The notes under the pieces were generated by a model, which saw only the letters and a list, made by a program, of their open reading frames with translations, did no database searches and was not told the DNA's origin. From positions 2,480,001-2,544,000 of the forward strand of contig NZ_CP162023.1 in NCBI RefSeq assembly GCF_041320275.1: a stretch of 64,000 bases of DNA. The letters are read 5' to 3'. Source of the DNA: Mumia sp. Pv4-285 (lineage in GTDB: Bacteria > Actinomycetota > Actinomycetes > Propionibacteriales > Nocardioidaceae). The position numbers were made by a program, and so were the translations under genes. Positions 62,768 through 64,000 of this stretch are shown here, piece after piece (the stretch's first letter is position 1; each line of letters opens with the position of its first letter).

Positions 62768-62824
62768 AGCACGCCCGGACCCAATTTTGTCACTGAAGCA
62801 ACAAAATCGGGACCCGGGCGTGCT
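62768..62824 (-). terminator. Hairpin between acnA and the ROK gene
   Basis: Left arm 62768-62790 and right arm 62801-62824 pair as 11, 3 and 7 bp blocks with small internal loops. On the minus strand the hairpin is followed by ATTTTCG, a short T-run, so it can end the aconitase transcript. The A/T-rich inner part could also be part of the ROK promoter or operator. Confidence 0.55.
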
Positions 62825-62865
62825 GACGCGCCGACTCAGACGATCAGGACTCAGGCGATGAGCAC

Positions 62866-63999
<1,134 letters not shown>

Positions 64000-64000
64000 G

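Overview
The window is about 64 kb of very GC-rich, gene-dense DNA. It comes from a high-GC Gram-positive actinobacterium. Lineage markers are RbpA, WhiA, OpcA, an Rpf-type transglycosylase, a mycothiol-type maleylpyruvate isomerase-like protein, and the gene order uvrC-rapZ-yvcK-whiA-gapA-pgk-tpiA-secG. Overall style fits the Nocardioidaceae (Nocardioides or Aeromicrobium-like), but the genus is an inference. I see no rRNA, tRNA, CRISPR array, transposase or prophage. The DNA looks like core chromosome with small accessory insertions.

Layout. 1-7.4 kb: a truncated ABC ATPase with its membrane partner, an ATP-dependent DNA ligase (LigC type) with an MMPL exporter, a DrrAB-like ABC exporter, and heme A synthase. 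7.4-8.0 kb: a decayed AbiEi/DUF559-like gene between two copies of a palindromic repeat. 8.0-17.6 kb: heme O synthase, divergent from the pentose-phosphate operon tkt-tal-pgi-zwf-opcA-pgl. 17.7-26.6 kb (minus strand): rbpA, then the uvrC-rapZ-yvcK-whiA-gapA-pgk-tpiA-secG run. 26.6-32.4 kb: a Rieske lipoprotein, uvrA, two small enzymes and a secreted protein. 32.4-36.3 kb: a small membrane protein, a LysR regulator, a small gene with a perfect LexA/SOS box, an amino-acid permease, and an Rpf-type hydrolase behind a c-di-AMP riboswitch. 36.6-37.9 kb: an intact DUF559-type nuclease gene bracketed by one palindromic repeat family. 37.9-43.0 kb: TerC behind a yybP-ykoY (Mn2+) riboswitch, a hypothetical gene, uvrB and a membrane-anchored protein. 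43.1-48.7 kb: a lipid cluster of TetR, FadA2-like thiolase, FabG4-like reductase, HtdX-like dehydratase and TesB. 48.7-53.2 kb: PAC2, a second amino-acid permease and dxs. 53.4-62.7 kb: an M48-like membrane protein without HExxH, a secreted esterase-like phytase-type protein, two AlkZ/YcaQ-like winged-helix proteins, a HIT hydrolase, a flavin reductase and a ROK regulator. The aconitase gene runs off the right edge.

How the parts work together. The glycolytic and pentose-phosphate blocks make a nearly contiguous central-carbon region with the sugar-stress regulators RapZ, YvcK and WhiA embedded in it. All three UvrABC excinuclease genes lie within about 18 kb. Several genes (drrA-like, ctaB, uvrC, lysR, the SOS gene, uvrB, tetR) carry a TANNNT -10 box only 6-7 nt before the start codon, which predicts leaderless mRNAs.

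The most unusual signals are the palindrome-bracketed DUF559 gene and its decayed counterpart, the SOS-box small gene, long gene-tail palindromes that contain the stop codon, histone-H1-like tails on both UvrA and OpcA, and the apparently inactive M48-like membrane protein.
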